Shown piece by piece: positions 33,533-46,560 of a stretch of 64,000 nt of DNA. Below the pieces are notes generated by a model. The model was not told where the DNA came from, searched no databases, and was given only the letters and a program-made list of their open reading frames with translations. The stretch comes from Epiperipatus broadwayi (taxonomy: Eukaryota > Onychophora > Udeonychophora > Euonychophora > Peripatidae). The position numbers were made by a program, and so were the translations under genes. Location of the stretch: positions 15,040,348-15,104,347 of the forward strand of contig JAQFVV010006203.1 of the NCBI GenBank assembly GCA_028023455.1, read 5' to 3'. Within the stretch, counting starts at the first letter, position 1, and every line of letters begins with the position of its first letter.

Positions 33533-35731
33533 TGTAACGATCCGGAGAATGTGACTTAACGTAAACTGCACTACGGGGCGCCATCTAGGCATCTGAACCT
33601 AGAAAAATTTATAAAGTAGGCAGATACGTAAGTCAAAAAAAAAAATAATTTTTTTTTTTTTTTTTAAATTTGATTCCGGTCGTTAGCCCATGTCACTAGC
33701 TCAGTGGAATAGCAGAGATTTAATAAGATAATCTAAGAGTATATATAAAAAAAGGAATAAAATAAGCCACTGCCAGTAATTAACATACAAACATTTATTT
33801 ATGCACATATATATAAGATTTAAAATTATTTTAGTATTAGTTTTACATTTTAACATTATTTTTAACTTTACCTTAGATTTTAATTTACATTTTAATTTCT
33901 ATTATATTATAAGTTTACATTTTAATTAAGTTCGCACAGATGGGATTATAAAAGCTTGTTATAATAAGTTGCTATAGATCGGTTACATAGATTACACGGT
34001 TAAAAACATTCCAAAGTAAACATAAGCGATCAAAATATAAAATTATTGATTACTGACAATTGCGGAGGGAAATTTATATGTAACCCAATAGTATTCACCA
34101 TAAGATACTTGCATTGTCACCAATAACTTAAAAGACATCCGAATAAATACATTTTAGATACTCACCGTAAGGTATCATTATTTATCGAATGTCTATATAT
34201 TTTGATCAAATATGAAAACGCAAAACATAGTTAACCGATAAACAATCCATGCAAGCATCTATAAACAACTTAAATTTAATGCATTTTTATTTAGGGTCGA
34301 GCATGAATACTACATAGATTTGCATTGAAATTAAAATATTCTATCCCTATTTAACCTTAGGCTAAAATTCGTAGTCAAACTGGAATCAATTCATCTGATA
34401 TATCGATGTATTCAATGTAATAAAATACGACAGCACAAAAGGTTAAAAGAAGAAATTGCCTCTTATGAGATAGGAATATTACATCTATCTCTAAAGAAGA
34501 GCAATAAAAAAAAAACTCCATAGAAAGGAACTGCGGTATCCGACTTATAATTCCTTCCATAGGCAAACGGAAGTGTGCGGCGTATGAAGCGATTCTGCCC
34601 GTGGCGAATCAATATTACATCTACTAATCACACCAATATATCCAATCCATTGACCCAATTTAACCACGAAACAAATAACCTAAGATTACCCTCCCTAATA
34701 TAACTTTACAAATCTATACAGCCATTCACGCCCGACTTAAGTTTAACATTTATATAATTTAACTTAACGGAAAACAAAAATCATAATAAAACTTAAAGAA
34801 CAAAAAATAAATAAATGGAAATGATTTTACAAAATAAATACATTAAATAAAATTATAACTAATTAATAAATAATGTTGGTCAGATAGAATAATATTGCAA
34901 TTATTTAAATCTGGAAAGTTTTTAATTTACTGTTCATAAATTTTAAAGTTCTTACGGTTATTTAAATAGTTCATCTTCATATATTCCTTGCCGTTTGAAC
35001 GTGAATTCCCACGTCGTCCGAAGATTGGTATCCTGTTGGCCGATTTATTTATCCATCCGGAGATTTTTTAGTGTAGTTGGTCCTCAATGTAGAAACGATG
35101 GCTCATTTTTCTTCCTTTCTTAACAGAACTGAAGGGATTGAAGCTGTGCGTCTTTTTCAATCCCCTCAGCACTAACACCTAGCTGTTACATCGTAATAAT
35201 CATCAATAACTAGTCACTAATCAATAATTTCCAAATTTTTTCCTTTTATACGTATTCGAAGGATTGACTTAACATTACGTCATCAATGAGATGATCCTTT
35301 TCGTTGAGGTCCGATTTCCAAATGGATTTATTTCATTTGCTGAAAGTTTCTATTGTTTTCTTATCTGACCGGTGTTTTTACATTTAAATGCCAAGGCTGG
35401 TTTACATTTAACTAATTAACAATCATTTCCATTTCTGATTAATTAACCTGTTTTCCAAATCAAAAATATGTTTAAAGATAAATTTAAAGATATAATTTTA
35501 TCTCCAAATCTTTTTAAAATTTAGTTTTAAAATACTTTTTCTTTAATAAATTTTTATTTTAATAATTTTTCATTATCTGTGCGATTTAATATATAAGAGT
35601 TTAAGTTGATATTTAATTTCAATTTTTAATTCTTAAAGAAAATTTTTAAATGCGAACTTTTTAATTTACTTTCATGTTTAATAAATAAAAATAAAAAAAC
35701 AACAATGTAACGAACGTCTGTGCTCGTTACA
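33533..35731 (+). repeat. LTR copy A, full length (about 2.2 kb)
   Basis: Starts TGTAACGATCC and ends TGTGCTCGTTACA, an 8-bp inverted terminal pair (TGTAACGA/TCGTTACA). An A-run/T-run block lies near 33637-33665. A GC-richer part near 34960-35180 (for example GTGAATTCCCACGTCGTCCG) recurs in all copies. Several AATAAA signals are present; no coding frame is conserved. Confidence 0.85.
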
Positions 35732-36483
35732 TATCAGTAAAGTTACTTAAAAAAAAATGATCAAAAAAAAAAAAATTTTACTTAGGGTTAGTAATTACGG
35801 TACACGATTGACGAAGACATTTACAAACATCCGGTTAATAATTTTACAAAAGGACTATATACAAAAAGAAAAATGAAATGTTGACTATCGCTTACCTAAG
35901 GACCATTTACGTTTACACCCCCTCCCCACAAGAGTTCTATTTTATTTTATACATTTTATTTTTACACACGGCATAACAAGCAAGTTATTTTATAAATTAT
36001 TTATTTAAAGAAGGTTGCATTGAGATAAATATGTTTTAAGAAATAATGGGTTTAAACGTGTATATTTGCAGAACAATTATAAATACCACCAACTTATTTA
36101 TGACTGATTGAAATGCATAAATAGGGTTACACTTAAGTAATTCCCAAAGGTACTCATCGTAAGGCACCACATTTCGATCATAAACTTACGTGGCTGTGCG
36201 CGCCTATACACGTTAAAGCATAATATATATCAACAACAAAAAAAAAAACATATTTATTGCAACCTTTTGACTTTTTGTTTTTTTTTTAACAAAAATTAGT
36301 TTTAAAATTTTTTTATATCTTTCCGTTGGTTTTTAATATATGTGCTATTTCTTTCTGGCAGTGCTTTTATCAAATTTAAAGTATACGACTTTATGTAAAC
36401 AGATAAAAATATTTCATTTTGACAAAATTTGCTCAGGGTATTTGTGGTTTATTAAAGATCGGCCCCAGATTGGGAAAGCCAGT
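35732..36483 (+). repeat. Internal region between LTR A and LTR B
   Basis: About 750 bp starting TATCAGTAAAGTTACTT and ending GGGAAAGCCAGT just before LTR B. It is homologous, inverted, to 38052-38565. No primer-binding site of the usual TGG type and no polypurine tract longer than GGGAAAG were seen. No retroviral protein homology. Confidence 0.7.
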
Positions 36484-37980
36484 TGTAATGATCCGGAGAA
36501 TGGAGACTTACGTAAACTGCACTACAGGGCGCCATCTAGGCATTTGAACCTAGAAAAATTTATAAAGTAGGCAGATACGTAAGAAAAAAAAAAAATTTTT
36601 TTTTTAAATATTTTGGTTCCGGTCGTTAGCCCATGTCACTAGCTCAGTGGAATAGCAGAGATTAATATAACATCTTATCTAATTATATTTCAATATTAAA
36701 AAAAATAAATAAAATAAGCCACTGCCAGTAATTAACATACAAACATTTATTTATGCACATATATATAAGATTTAAAATTATTTTAGTATTAGTTTTACAT
36801 TTTAACATTATTTTTAACTTTACCTTAGATTTTAATTTACATTTTAATTTCTATTATATTATAAGTTTACATTTTAATTAAGTTCGCACAGATGGGATTA
36901 TAAAAGCTTGTTATAATAAGTTGCTATAGATCGGTTACATAGATTACACGGTTAAAAACATTCCAAAGTAAACATAAGCGATCAAAATATAAAATTATTG
37001 ATTACTGACAATTGCGGAGGGAAATTTATATGTAACCCAATAGTATTCACCATAAGATACTTGCATTGTCACCAATAACTTAAAAGGCATCCGAATAAAT
37101 ACATTTTAGATACTCACCGTAAGGTATCATTATTTATCGAATGTCTATATATATTTTGATCAAATATGAAAACGCAAAACATAGTTAACCGATAAACAAT
37201 CCATGCAAGCATCTATAAACAACTTAAATATTCTATCCCTATTTAACCTTAGGCTAAAATTCGCAGTCAAACTGGCATCAATCCATCTGATACATCGATG
37301 TATTCAATGTAATACGAAATACGGCAGCACCAAAAGAATTAAGAAAAGATATTGACTCTCAATCAGATAGGAATATTACATCTATCTAACGAGAAGAACA
37401 ATAAAAAAAAAAAACTCCATAGAAAGGAACTGCGTTCTCCGACTTATAATTCCTTCCATAGGCAAACGGGTGAGTGCGGCGTATATATAAACGATTCTGC
37501 CCGTAGCGAATCTCCGATTACATATACTAACTACATCAATATATCCAATCCATTGACCCAATCTAACAACGACATAAATAACTTAAGATTACCCTCCCCT
37601 AATATAACTTTACAAATCTATACAGCCATTCACGCCCGACTTAAGTTTAACATTTTTATAATTAATTTAACGGAAAACAAAAATCATAATAAAACTTAAA
37701 GAACAAAAAAATAAATAAATGGAAATGATTTTACAAAATAAATACATTAAATAAAATTATAACTAATTAATAAATAATGTTGGTCAGATAGAATAATATT
37801 GCAATCATTTAAATCTGGAAAGTTTTTAATTTACTGTTCATAAATTTTAAAGTTCTTACGGTTATTTAAATAGTTCATCTTCATATATTCCTTGCCGTTT
37901 GAACGTGAATTCCCACGTCGTCCGAAGATTGGTATCCTGTTGGCCGATTTATTTATCCATCCGGAGATTTTTTAGTGTAG
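36484..37980 (+). repeat. LTR copy B, 3' truncated
   Basis: Begins TGTAATGATCCGGAGAATGG and follows copy A closely until GAGATTTTTTAGTGTAG, where copy A continues for another 650 bp but B stops. It lacks an A-copy segment of about 90 bp (the TTTAATGCATTTTTATTTAG block), so it is a separate sub-variant. Confidence 0.8.
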
Positions 37981-40436
37981 TAGCCTAGTGGCGCTCTGTC
38001 GGAAGATGCGGTAAGACTGAAAACGTCATCATCATCCCTGACCGTTAAAGTGGCTGCCCAGTGTGTGGCCTGACGTTTAATAAACCACGAGTACCTTGAA
38101 AATTAAGCCAGTAATATTTTTTTCTGAAATCAGAATATATTTTTTGTATTATGTAGTTATAAACTTGAATTTTGTGTAAAAAGTACTGCCAGTAAGAAAA
38201 TTGCGCATATGTAGAAATAAATGCGAGGAATAAAACGTAATAATTTATAAATCATAATTTAATTTAAAAAAAAAAAGTCTAAAATCACCGTAACATCTTT
38301 GACTTGCCTAAGTTAATAATGAAATGTAGGGGAAAGGGAACTATTGAGGGAGGAGGTGTAATCTCAGCTGGGGTGAAAAGGAAAGAATAGTCAGCATTTT
38401 TTCTTGTAATTACTAACCAAAGTTATGTCTTTTCATTAATAACCAAAGTTTTGTCTTTTAACAAAAAAAAAATTAGTATAATCAATTTGTGTAACGTCAT
38501 TACTAACACTAAGTAAATTCTTTTTTTTTTTTAATGTTTTGTTTTTTTGAGGAAGTTTACTGATATGTAACGGAATATAATATGCCGTCACATTATTTTA
38601 CAATTAAAATGAAAGATCACAAATAAACATTGATTTATTAAAAAGAAAGAAAACTTAACTTAAAAACTGAAATTTAAAAACTGTTTAACGTATATATAGA
38701 TCGCATGATGGACAACTTTAAAAACTATTTTAAAAAATAGTTTTATTTGAAAGTAATTTTTTTTTGTAAAAAAGTAAAAGATATAAAGATTTGATATTTT
38801 TGGAAATAGAAATAATGTTGATTTCTATAATCTTAGAAAATGGAAATGATTGTTTTATTAATTAAATGATTGTTCGAAAACAAGCTAGCCCTTGAGGCAT
38901 TTAAAATAAATTAAAGGGTCAGATAAGAGAGTACAAAGAAATTAAATGACCAATGCAAACACCAGAAATTCAGCACGGACCATAACTGAAACACCAGAGG
39001 ATTAGTGACGTATTGCCGATTGAATCCTAAGGTCAAATGATAAGAGGCTAAGAAAAATATAAAAGCCAAATGATTATTATAATTGTTATCTGAGAGCTGA
39101 CTATGAATATGTCGTTATAACTAGCTATATTGCAGATTTTCACGATGTGGAAGTCTGCAATAAAATTAGATTTTCCGGACAACCAGCTGAGACTTCCCTA
39201 TGCCAGTTAGGGACCAAAAAGGAATGGCAAGTGGCGGCTTCGTTTTTTAAAAAGGAAAAACAAACAATCTATATAAGTGATCACGAAGATGGACCTCAGA
39301 ATCTCTAAAGTATAAACTTTTGCCAATTGAACTTTCTTTTAAATAATTACCGTATAACGTCAGTAAGTAATCAATTCAAAAAAAAAAAAAAGTAATATAA
39401 ATGAATGTACTCTTATCTGACCAAGAATAGAACTCTAAATCAATTATAAATATTTGTTTTTATATACGTTTGCTATTTCAATCATTTCCATTTTTTTAAT
39501 TTAATTATTTATGTTTGTGTTTAACTAGGTTATTTATTTCTATCTGTTAAATAAAATGTATTAAATTAAAGTTGGGTGTAGATAGCTGCATGGATAAAGA
39601 GTAATAACTGTTTAAATTCGTTTATGTTTAATTTAAAGGATTTTAGTGTCAGGCTATTTGTTTCGTAGTTAGGGCAATGCTTGTGGAAGGATATATGGGT
39701 GTTTATATTAATGTAATGTGAAGCGTGTTTAGCATACAGGGCAATGTGCCTAACTGAATGCACGACCCCAAAGAGGCAGTCATATCGTTGAAATGGTGGC
39801 AGATGTATTTCCTGCGCCATTGACCCCTTCTAGCTCTATGGACAGGGATTTATAAGACGGCAGAAAGACCTCTTTCCCCCATACGTAGCACTCTTTAAAA
39901 TAAAAAAAAATTATATACATGATTCCTTAGTCTAACAGATGCCCTTTCCTGATCTAGACATGGATCATTTCCTTCAAATAATATCACGCCGTCAGATGCC
40001 CATTCCTGTCGGCGTGGTTTTATGCTAGCATCTTCATATTGCATTAGTTGCAAATATATATCTGGAAGCTGACATTGGGTTGGCTACGAACTTTTAGTCT
40101 GAGACTGAATGAATGTTTTGATAAGTTTTAAGTGAAAAAAAATCTATGTAGACTATCTATGCTCGTCATGCCAAAGTAAAATATAATTTAAATATCCATC
40201 TGTGCGATCTATTGAAAATAGTAATTTAAATTTTAAAAAAAAATATTAATGTTAAAACCTAAAAATAAATTTATTACTCAATTTTAAATGTGCGTTAATA
40301 AAAATCTATTTGTGTGTTAATTACTGGCAGTGGCTTATTTTATTTTATTGTTATAAATATTTAATATATATACTTTGAGAATAGAAATCTATTGAAACTT
40401 ATAAATGTTTAAAATCTCTGCTACTCTATGAGCTAG
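37981..40436 (-). mobile_element. Diverged related LTR element, reversed
   Basis: On the minus strand an LTR-like copy runs from 40436 to 38566 and ends GCATATTATATTCCGTTACA. Next comes an internal region (38565-38052) beginning TATCAGTAAACTTCCTC, homologous to 35732-36483. After that comes the start of a further LTR (TTTAACGGTCAGGGATGATG ... AGCGCCACTAGGCTA), aligned with TGTAATGATCCGG...GGCGCCATCTAGGC of copy B. It is a second subfamily, clearly more diverged than A, D and E are from each other. A region at 38935-39310 is shared only loosely with copy A. Confidence 0.7.
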
Positions 40437-42105
40437 TGACTAGTTATTGATGATTATTACGATGTAACAGCTAGGTGTTAGTGCTGAGGGGATTGAAAAA
40501 GACGCACAGCTTCAATCCCTTCAGTTCTGTTAAGAAAGGAAGAAAAATGAGCCATCGTTTCTACAATGAGGACCAACTACACTAAAAAATCTCCGGATGG
40601 ATAAATAAATCGGCCAACAGGATACCAATCTTCGGACGACGTGGGAATTCACGTTCAAACGGCAAGGAATATATGAAGATGAACTATTTAAATAACCGTA
40701 AGAACTTTAAAATTTATGAACAGTAAATTAAAAACTTTCCAGATTTAAATAATTGCAATATTATTCTATCTGACCGATATTATTTATTAATTAGTTATAA
40801 TTTTGTTTAATGTATTTATTTTGTAAAATCATTTCCATTTATTTATTTTTTGTTCTTTAAGTTTTATTATGATTTTTGTTTTCCGTTAAATTAATTATAA
40901 AAATGTTAGCTTAAGTCGGGCGTGAATGGCTGTATAGATTCGTAAAGTTATATTAGGGGAGGGTAATCTTAGATTATTTATGTCGTTGTTAGATTGGGTC
41001 AATGGATTAGATATATTGATGTAGTTAGTATATGTAATCGGAGATTCGCTACGGGCAGAATCGTTTATATATACGCCGCACTCACCCGTTTGCCTATGGA
41101 AGGAATTATAAGTCGGAGAACGCAGTTCCTTTCTATGGAGTTTTTTTTTTTATTGTTCTTCTCGTTAGATAGATGTAATATTCCTATCTGAGTGAGAGTC
41201 AATGTCTTTTCTTAATTCTTTTGGTGCTGCCGTATTTCGTATTACATTGAATACATCGATGTATCAGATGGATTGATGCCAGTTTGACTGCGAATTTTAG
41301 CCTAAGGTTAAATAGGGATAGAATATTTTAATTTCAATGCAAATCTATGTAGTATTCATGCTCGACCCTAAATAAAAATGCATTAAATTTAAGTTGTTTA
41401 TAGATGCTTGCATGGATTGTTTATCGGTTAACTATGTTTTGCGTTTTCATATTTGATCAAAATATATAGACATTCGATAAATAATGATACCTTACGGTGA
41501 GTATCTAAAATGTATTTATTCGGATGTCTTTTAAGTTATTGGTGACAATGCAAGTATCTTATGGTGAATACTATTGGGTTACATATAAATTTCCCTCCGT
41601 AATTGTCAGTAATCAATAATTTTATATTTTGATCGCTTATGTTTACTTTGGAATGTTTTTAACCGTGTAATCTATGTAACCGATCTATAGCAACTTATTA
41701 TAACAAGCTTTTATAATCCCATCTGTGCGAACTTAATTAAAATGTAAACTTATAATATAATAGAAATTAAAATGTAAATTAAAATCTAAGGTAAAGTTAA
41801 AAATAATGTTAAAATGTAAAACTAATACTAAAATAATTTTAAATCTTATATATATGTGCATAAATAAATGTTTGTATGTTAATTACTGGCGGTGGCTTAT
41901 TTTATTCCTTTTTTTATATATACTCTTAGATTATCTTATTAAATCTCTGCTATTCCACTGAGCTAGTGACATGGGCTAACGACCGGAATCAAAATTTAAA
42001 AAAAAAAAAAAAAATTTTTTTTTTGACTTACGTATCTGCCTACTTTATAAATTTTTCTAGGTTCAAATGCCTAGATGGCGCCCCGTAGTGCAGTTTACGT
42101 TAAGT
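40437..42105 (-). repeat. LTR copy E, reversed, both ends truncated
   Basis: Reverse complement of copy A from about A-position 33550 to 35214. The low-coordinate end joins the diverged element inside the shared word GAGCTAGTGACTAGTTATTG, where both subfamilies contain CTAGTGAC, so a recombination junction is likely there. The high end stops at GACTTAACGTAAACTGC, about 20 bp short of the LTR start. Confidence 0.8.
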
Positions 42106-42110
42106 CGCTT

Positions 42111-44260
42111 TGGCGCCATCTAGGCATTTGAACCTAGAAAAATTTATAAAGTAGGCAGATACGTAAGTCAAAAAAAAAAAATTTTTTTTTTTTTTTTTAA
42201 ATTTTGATTCCGGTCGTTAGCCCATGTCACTAGCTCAGTGGAATAGCAGAGATTTAATAAGATAATCTAAGAGTATATATAAAAAAAGGAATAAAATAAG
42301 CCACTGCCAGTAATTAACATACAAACATTTATTTATGCACATATATATAAGATTTAAAATTATTTTAGTATTAGTTTTACATTTTAACATTATTTTTAAC
42401 TTTACCTTAGATTTTAATTTACATTTTAATTTCTATTATATTATAAGTTTACATTTTAATTAAGTTCGCACAGATGGGATTATAAAAGCTTGTTATAATA
42501 AGTTGCTATAGATCGAGTTACATAGATTACAGGTTAAAAACATTCCAAAGTAAACATAAGCGATCAAAATATAAAATTATTGATTACTGACAATTATGGA
42601 GGGAAATTTATATGTAACCAATAGTATTCACCATAAGATACTTGCATTGTCACCAATAACTTAAAGACATCCGAATAAATACATTTTAGATACTCACCGT
42701 AAGGTATCATTATTTATCGAATGTCTATATATTTTGATCAAATATGAAAGCATAAAACATAGTTAACCGATAAACAATCCATGCAAGCATCTATAAACAA
42801 CTTAAATTTAATGCATTTTTATTTAGGGTCGAGCATGAATACTACATAGATTTGCATTGAAATTAAAATATTCTATCCCTATTTAACCTTAGGCTAAAAT
42901 TAGTAGTCAAACTGGCATCAATTCATCTGATATATCGATGTATTCAATGTAATAAAATACGACAGCACAAAAGGTTAAAGAAGAAATTGCCTCTTATGAG
43001 ATAGGAATATTACATCTATCTCTAAAGAAGAGCAATAAAACAAAACTCCATAGAAAGGAACTGCGGTATCCGACTTATAATTCCTTCCATAGGCAAACGG
43101 AAGTGTGCGGCGTATGAAGCGATTCTGCCGTGGCGAATCAATATTACATCTACTAATCACACCAATATATCCAATCCATTGACCCAATTTAACCACGAAA
43201 CAAATAACCTAAGATTACCCTCCCCTAATATAACTTTACAAATCTATACAGCCATTCACGCCCGACTTAAGTTTAACATTGATATATTTTAATTTATCGG
43301 AAAACAGAAATCATAAATAAACTTAAAGAACAAAATTAAATAAATAAATGAAATGATTTTACAAAATAAATACATTAAATAAAATTATAACTAATTAATA
43401 AATAATGTTGGTCAGATAGGATAATATTGCAATCATTTAAATCTGGAAAGTTTTTAATTTACTGTTCATAAATTTTAAAGTTCTTACGGTTATTTAAATA
43501 GTTCATCTTCATATATTCCTTGCCGTTTGAACGTGAATTCCCACGTAGTCCGAAGATTGGTATCCTGTTGGCGATTTATTTATCCATCCGAGATTTTTTA
43601 GTGTAGTTGGTCCTCAATGTAGAAGCGATGGCTCATTTTTCTTCCTTTCTTAACAGAACTGAAGGGATTGAAGCTGTGCGTCTTTTTCAATCCCCTCAGC
43701 ACTAACACCTAGCTGTTACATCGTAATAATCATCAATAACTAGTCACTAATTAATAATTTCCAAATTTTCCTTTTATACGTATTGGAAGGATTGACTTAA
43801 CATTACGTCATCAATGAGATGATCCTTTTAGTTGAGGTCCGATTTCCAAATGGATTTATTTCATTTGCTGAAAGTTTCTATTGTTTTCTTATCTGACCGG
43901 TGTTTTTACATTTAAATGCCAAGGCTGGTTTACATTTAACTAATTAACAATCATTTCCATTTCTGATTAATTAACCTGTTTTCCAAATCAAAAATATGTT
44001 TAAAGATAAATTTAAAGATATAATTTTATCTCCAAATCTTTTTAAAATTTAGTTTTAAAATACTTTTTCTTTAATAAATTTTTATTTTAATAATTTTTCA
44101 TTATCTGTGCGATTTAATATATAAGAGTTTAAGTTGATATTTAATTTCAATTTTTAATTCTTAAAGAAAATTTTTAAATGCGAACTTTTTAATTTACTTT
44201 CATGTTTAATAAATAAAAAAAAAAAAAACAACAATGTAACGAACGTCTGTGCTCGTTACA
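42111..44260 (+). repeat. LTR copy D, 5' truncated by about 45 bp
   Basis: Starts at TGGCGCCATCTAGGCATTTG and is collinear with copy A to the terminal GCTCGTTACA. It differs from A mainly by single-base losses (for example CCC to CC, GG to G) scattered along its length. Confidence 0.83.
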
Positions 44261-44264
44261 ATAC

Positions 44265-45390
44265 AGATACATACTTTAAAGCATAACTAAAATATTTCTG
44301 GGAGTTCCTGATTTACGATTACAGCATATGAGTATATACTGAATGTTTACAAATATTTACTAAAAAGGAATGTTCTTGTACAATTGTTTATTAGCAAAAA
44401 TAATAATAAAGTTAAAAGATTTGAAAATATTTGTAAAGGATAAGTAGATGCTAATACACATGAAAGTACTTTCAAAAAGATACTCAAACATTACAAAAAT
44501 AAAAATAATTAATTATTCCATGAAGAAATAAAAAAAATCTTTTATAAACATATATATATTATTAAGATCCTTGTGATTTAATGACTAGTGAATTAACCTA
44601 CCACACCCATGATCCGAATTTCTAATCTAAGCCAGATAAAACTTTTAATTTTTCAAGTTCCAATCAGGCTTAGGATTTTTCTTTTAGGTAACCCAGATAA
44701 TAATCCAATATTGGTCAGTACATGGTGAGTATTTTTAGTTAGAAGATAAATCAAGAATGGAAAATAAATCAACTTCTCATTCTCTGGAAATTAGCAAACC
44801 TGAGAAATAATGATTCCTTTTTCACGGTTCTTTTATGAGGAGCTGTTGCAGAATCCATTTCCTCTACAATGCATTATTACCTTTTTGCTATATTAACATA
44901 CACTTGTGCATATTAAAATGAATGTTTTCAAGGGCAAAAAATGTTTTACAAATCATGTTTCCAAGAGAAATCATGTTAAAAAAAAAATAAAAGTAAAAAG
45001 CAAATAATAACTGATATTTCAGCAAGATAACACTTGATCTCAATTGGAGTTGAAGGCAATTGTAATCTTGTCAAAACATTGGTTACTATTATTTCATTTT
45101 TATTTTTATTTTTTATTAAACATGGTTGCTCCTGAAAGCAAGATTCATAAAACAACTTGTATATATATATATTTAGTTTCATTATTTCCATATAAAAAAA
45201 TTTAAAATAAACTTTTTAAATAATGAAAAATTGAACCCGTAATATATTTCCCTTTTGCACGCTTTTATTCTGAAGGTCTACTGTACAAATCATTAAACAA
45301 TTCATCAACAACAACAATAATAATAATAAATGAACAATAATTATGATGCTAATGGAATGATAAATTTAGCAATAAATGCATATTATTTAC
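44265..45390. other. TRAPPC11 intron with dispersed repeat R, copy 2
   Basis: 44640-44830 matches the repeat at 15.2 kb (CTTAGGATTTTTCTTTTAGG, AATAATCCAATATTGGTCAG). The rest is AT-rich with a CAACAACAATAATAATAATA tract near 45308. Confidence 0.5.
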
Positions 45391-45455
45391 CTTTACCAAG
45401 AATCTCCAAGCATATATTTATATATTCTTGAATATTTCCAATAAGATAAGCACAC
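45391..45455 (-). CDS. TRAPPC11: TRAPPC11 exon D (end of Foie-gras domain)
   Basis: A 65-nt exon with acceptor CATTTTAG and donor GTAAAT. It reads CAYLIGNIQEYINICLEILGK after the split Trp, corresponding to [22 protein letters not shown] in the vertebrate protein. One base is left over and joins AT of exon E to give Asp. The next intron (12.5 kb) carries the compound LTR insertion, so the gene must splice over a 10.7-kb palindromic insertion here. Confidence 0.92.
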
Positions 45456-46459
45456 CTAAAATGATAAGACACATAAAAAAATACTTTTTTATTAAAAATT
45501 TGTATTTTATTGACAATAGTAATTAGATAAAACAAAAATGATTATTTTTCATTGCTATAAACACTAATATCACAATAAAATAGCACCAGAAGTTTAAAGT
45601 GAATACTTATTATAATTCACAATTGACATTAGTGAAAATATACTTTCAGCATTTCTTTTCTTTGTAATTAAATATTCTTGAGATTCTCTATCTCTAAGTA
45701 TTTAAATGAAAGAACAGTAATTAATTATGAAAATGAATTAGATTTTATTCTTCATTAACTTTTGCAAAGAACATACTACACAATTAATTGATATAACAGT
45801 TTGCTGCTATCATACCATATAACTTTTATATATATGTGTGTGTGTAAATATAATCTATTAACATTTAATGACTTATTCTCTAAATAGAAATTTATAGACA
45901 CTTACAGTCTTATATGCATTAATGTTTGATAAAAACATCATTTAATCTCTTTGTTTCTGCCAATAAAACCTGACATCATCAGCTGCTTAAGAGACCAGTC
46001 GAGATCACATCAAACATAGCAATGAATATGTTGTATACATATAAACACCCATATATCCATTTTAATAATATTCAACATTAAAGGTGATCTATGCTGAATA
46101 TTACAAATTAATTCAAATGTCTAATGATCTGTATCTGAAAGCATTCTTGTAATAGTAATTTCTTATAATTCAAATTTTTAAATATAATCTAGTATAGGAT
46201 GCTGTGAATGTATTCAAGGTTTTTTTTATAATAGTTTTCTGTTTAAACAAATATGAATGAAAGTCATTTCATGGATTATGCATAAATTCAATAAAATGAA
46301 CCATTTGTTCACAGAGGATCATAGTATTTCACTCTATTCATTTACTCCAAAACCAACCATTGTAAGTTTGAATAATCAATCCGCATCAGATGGTAGTGAT
46401 ATATATTCAAATCTTCATTCTAGTTTCCTCACTAATATCACTCTAATATCTATAAAACA
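45456..46459. other. TRAPPC11 intron with weak hammerhead-like motif
   Basis: On the minus strand CUGAUGA (45982-45976) is followed by UGUC...GGCA pairing and GAAAC (45957-45953), but no convincing stem III or cleavage triplet follows; the only stem I candidate is UCUCUU/AAGAGA with a six-base gap. A relic at most. Confidence 0.35.
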
Positions 46460-46560
46460 ATGATTGCAATCTTATCAATGTTAGTCTTTTTAATTAATTT
46501 ATGTAATCCAAACACTGCTGTTCATTTTGATAAATATTCTTTGAGGTAGAATTTGAAAAT
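46460..46560 (-). mobile_element. Short RTE-like LINE fragment
   Basis: The block CTTATCAATGTTAGTCTTTT ... TTTTGATAAATATTCTTTGA matches the same part of the LINEs at 56360-56450 and 2430-2500. Confidence 0.55.

Larger units (their letters stand above)
33533..44260. mobile_element. Compound LTR insertion, four LTR copies
   Basis: The left end TGTAACGATCCGGAGAATG at 33533 and right end GCTCGTTACA at 44260 are flanked by the same 4 bases, ATAC (33529-33532 and 44261-44264), consistent with one target duplication around the whole 10.7 kb. Inside are LTR A (+), internal sequence, LTR B (+, 3' truncated), a related but diverged element in reverse, LTR E (-) and LTR D (+). No gag, pol or integrase homology was recognised. 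TG...CA ends with TGTAACG resemble Ty3/gypsy LTRs; with 2.2-kb LTRs and a 0.75-kb internal region it is best described as a large non-autonomous LTR family. Confidence 0.8.

Noticed and set aside
36340-36570. 76-codon open frame across the internal region and LTR B
   Set aside because: It runs across the LTR boundary and is not conserved in the diverged copy at 37981-38565.
37352-37699. 115-codon open frame in LTR copy B
   Set aside because: The frame is not kept in copies A, D or E and looks like non-coding LTR sequence.
33533-44260. Reading the region as a DNA transposon with long inverted repeats
   Set aside because: A and B are direct repeats around an internal region and the ends are TG...CA, which fits LTRs better; the inverted copies are explained by nested or recombined elements.
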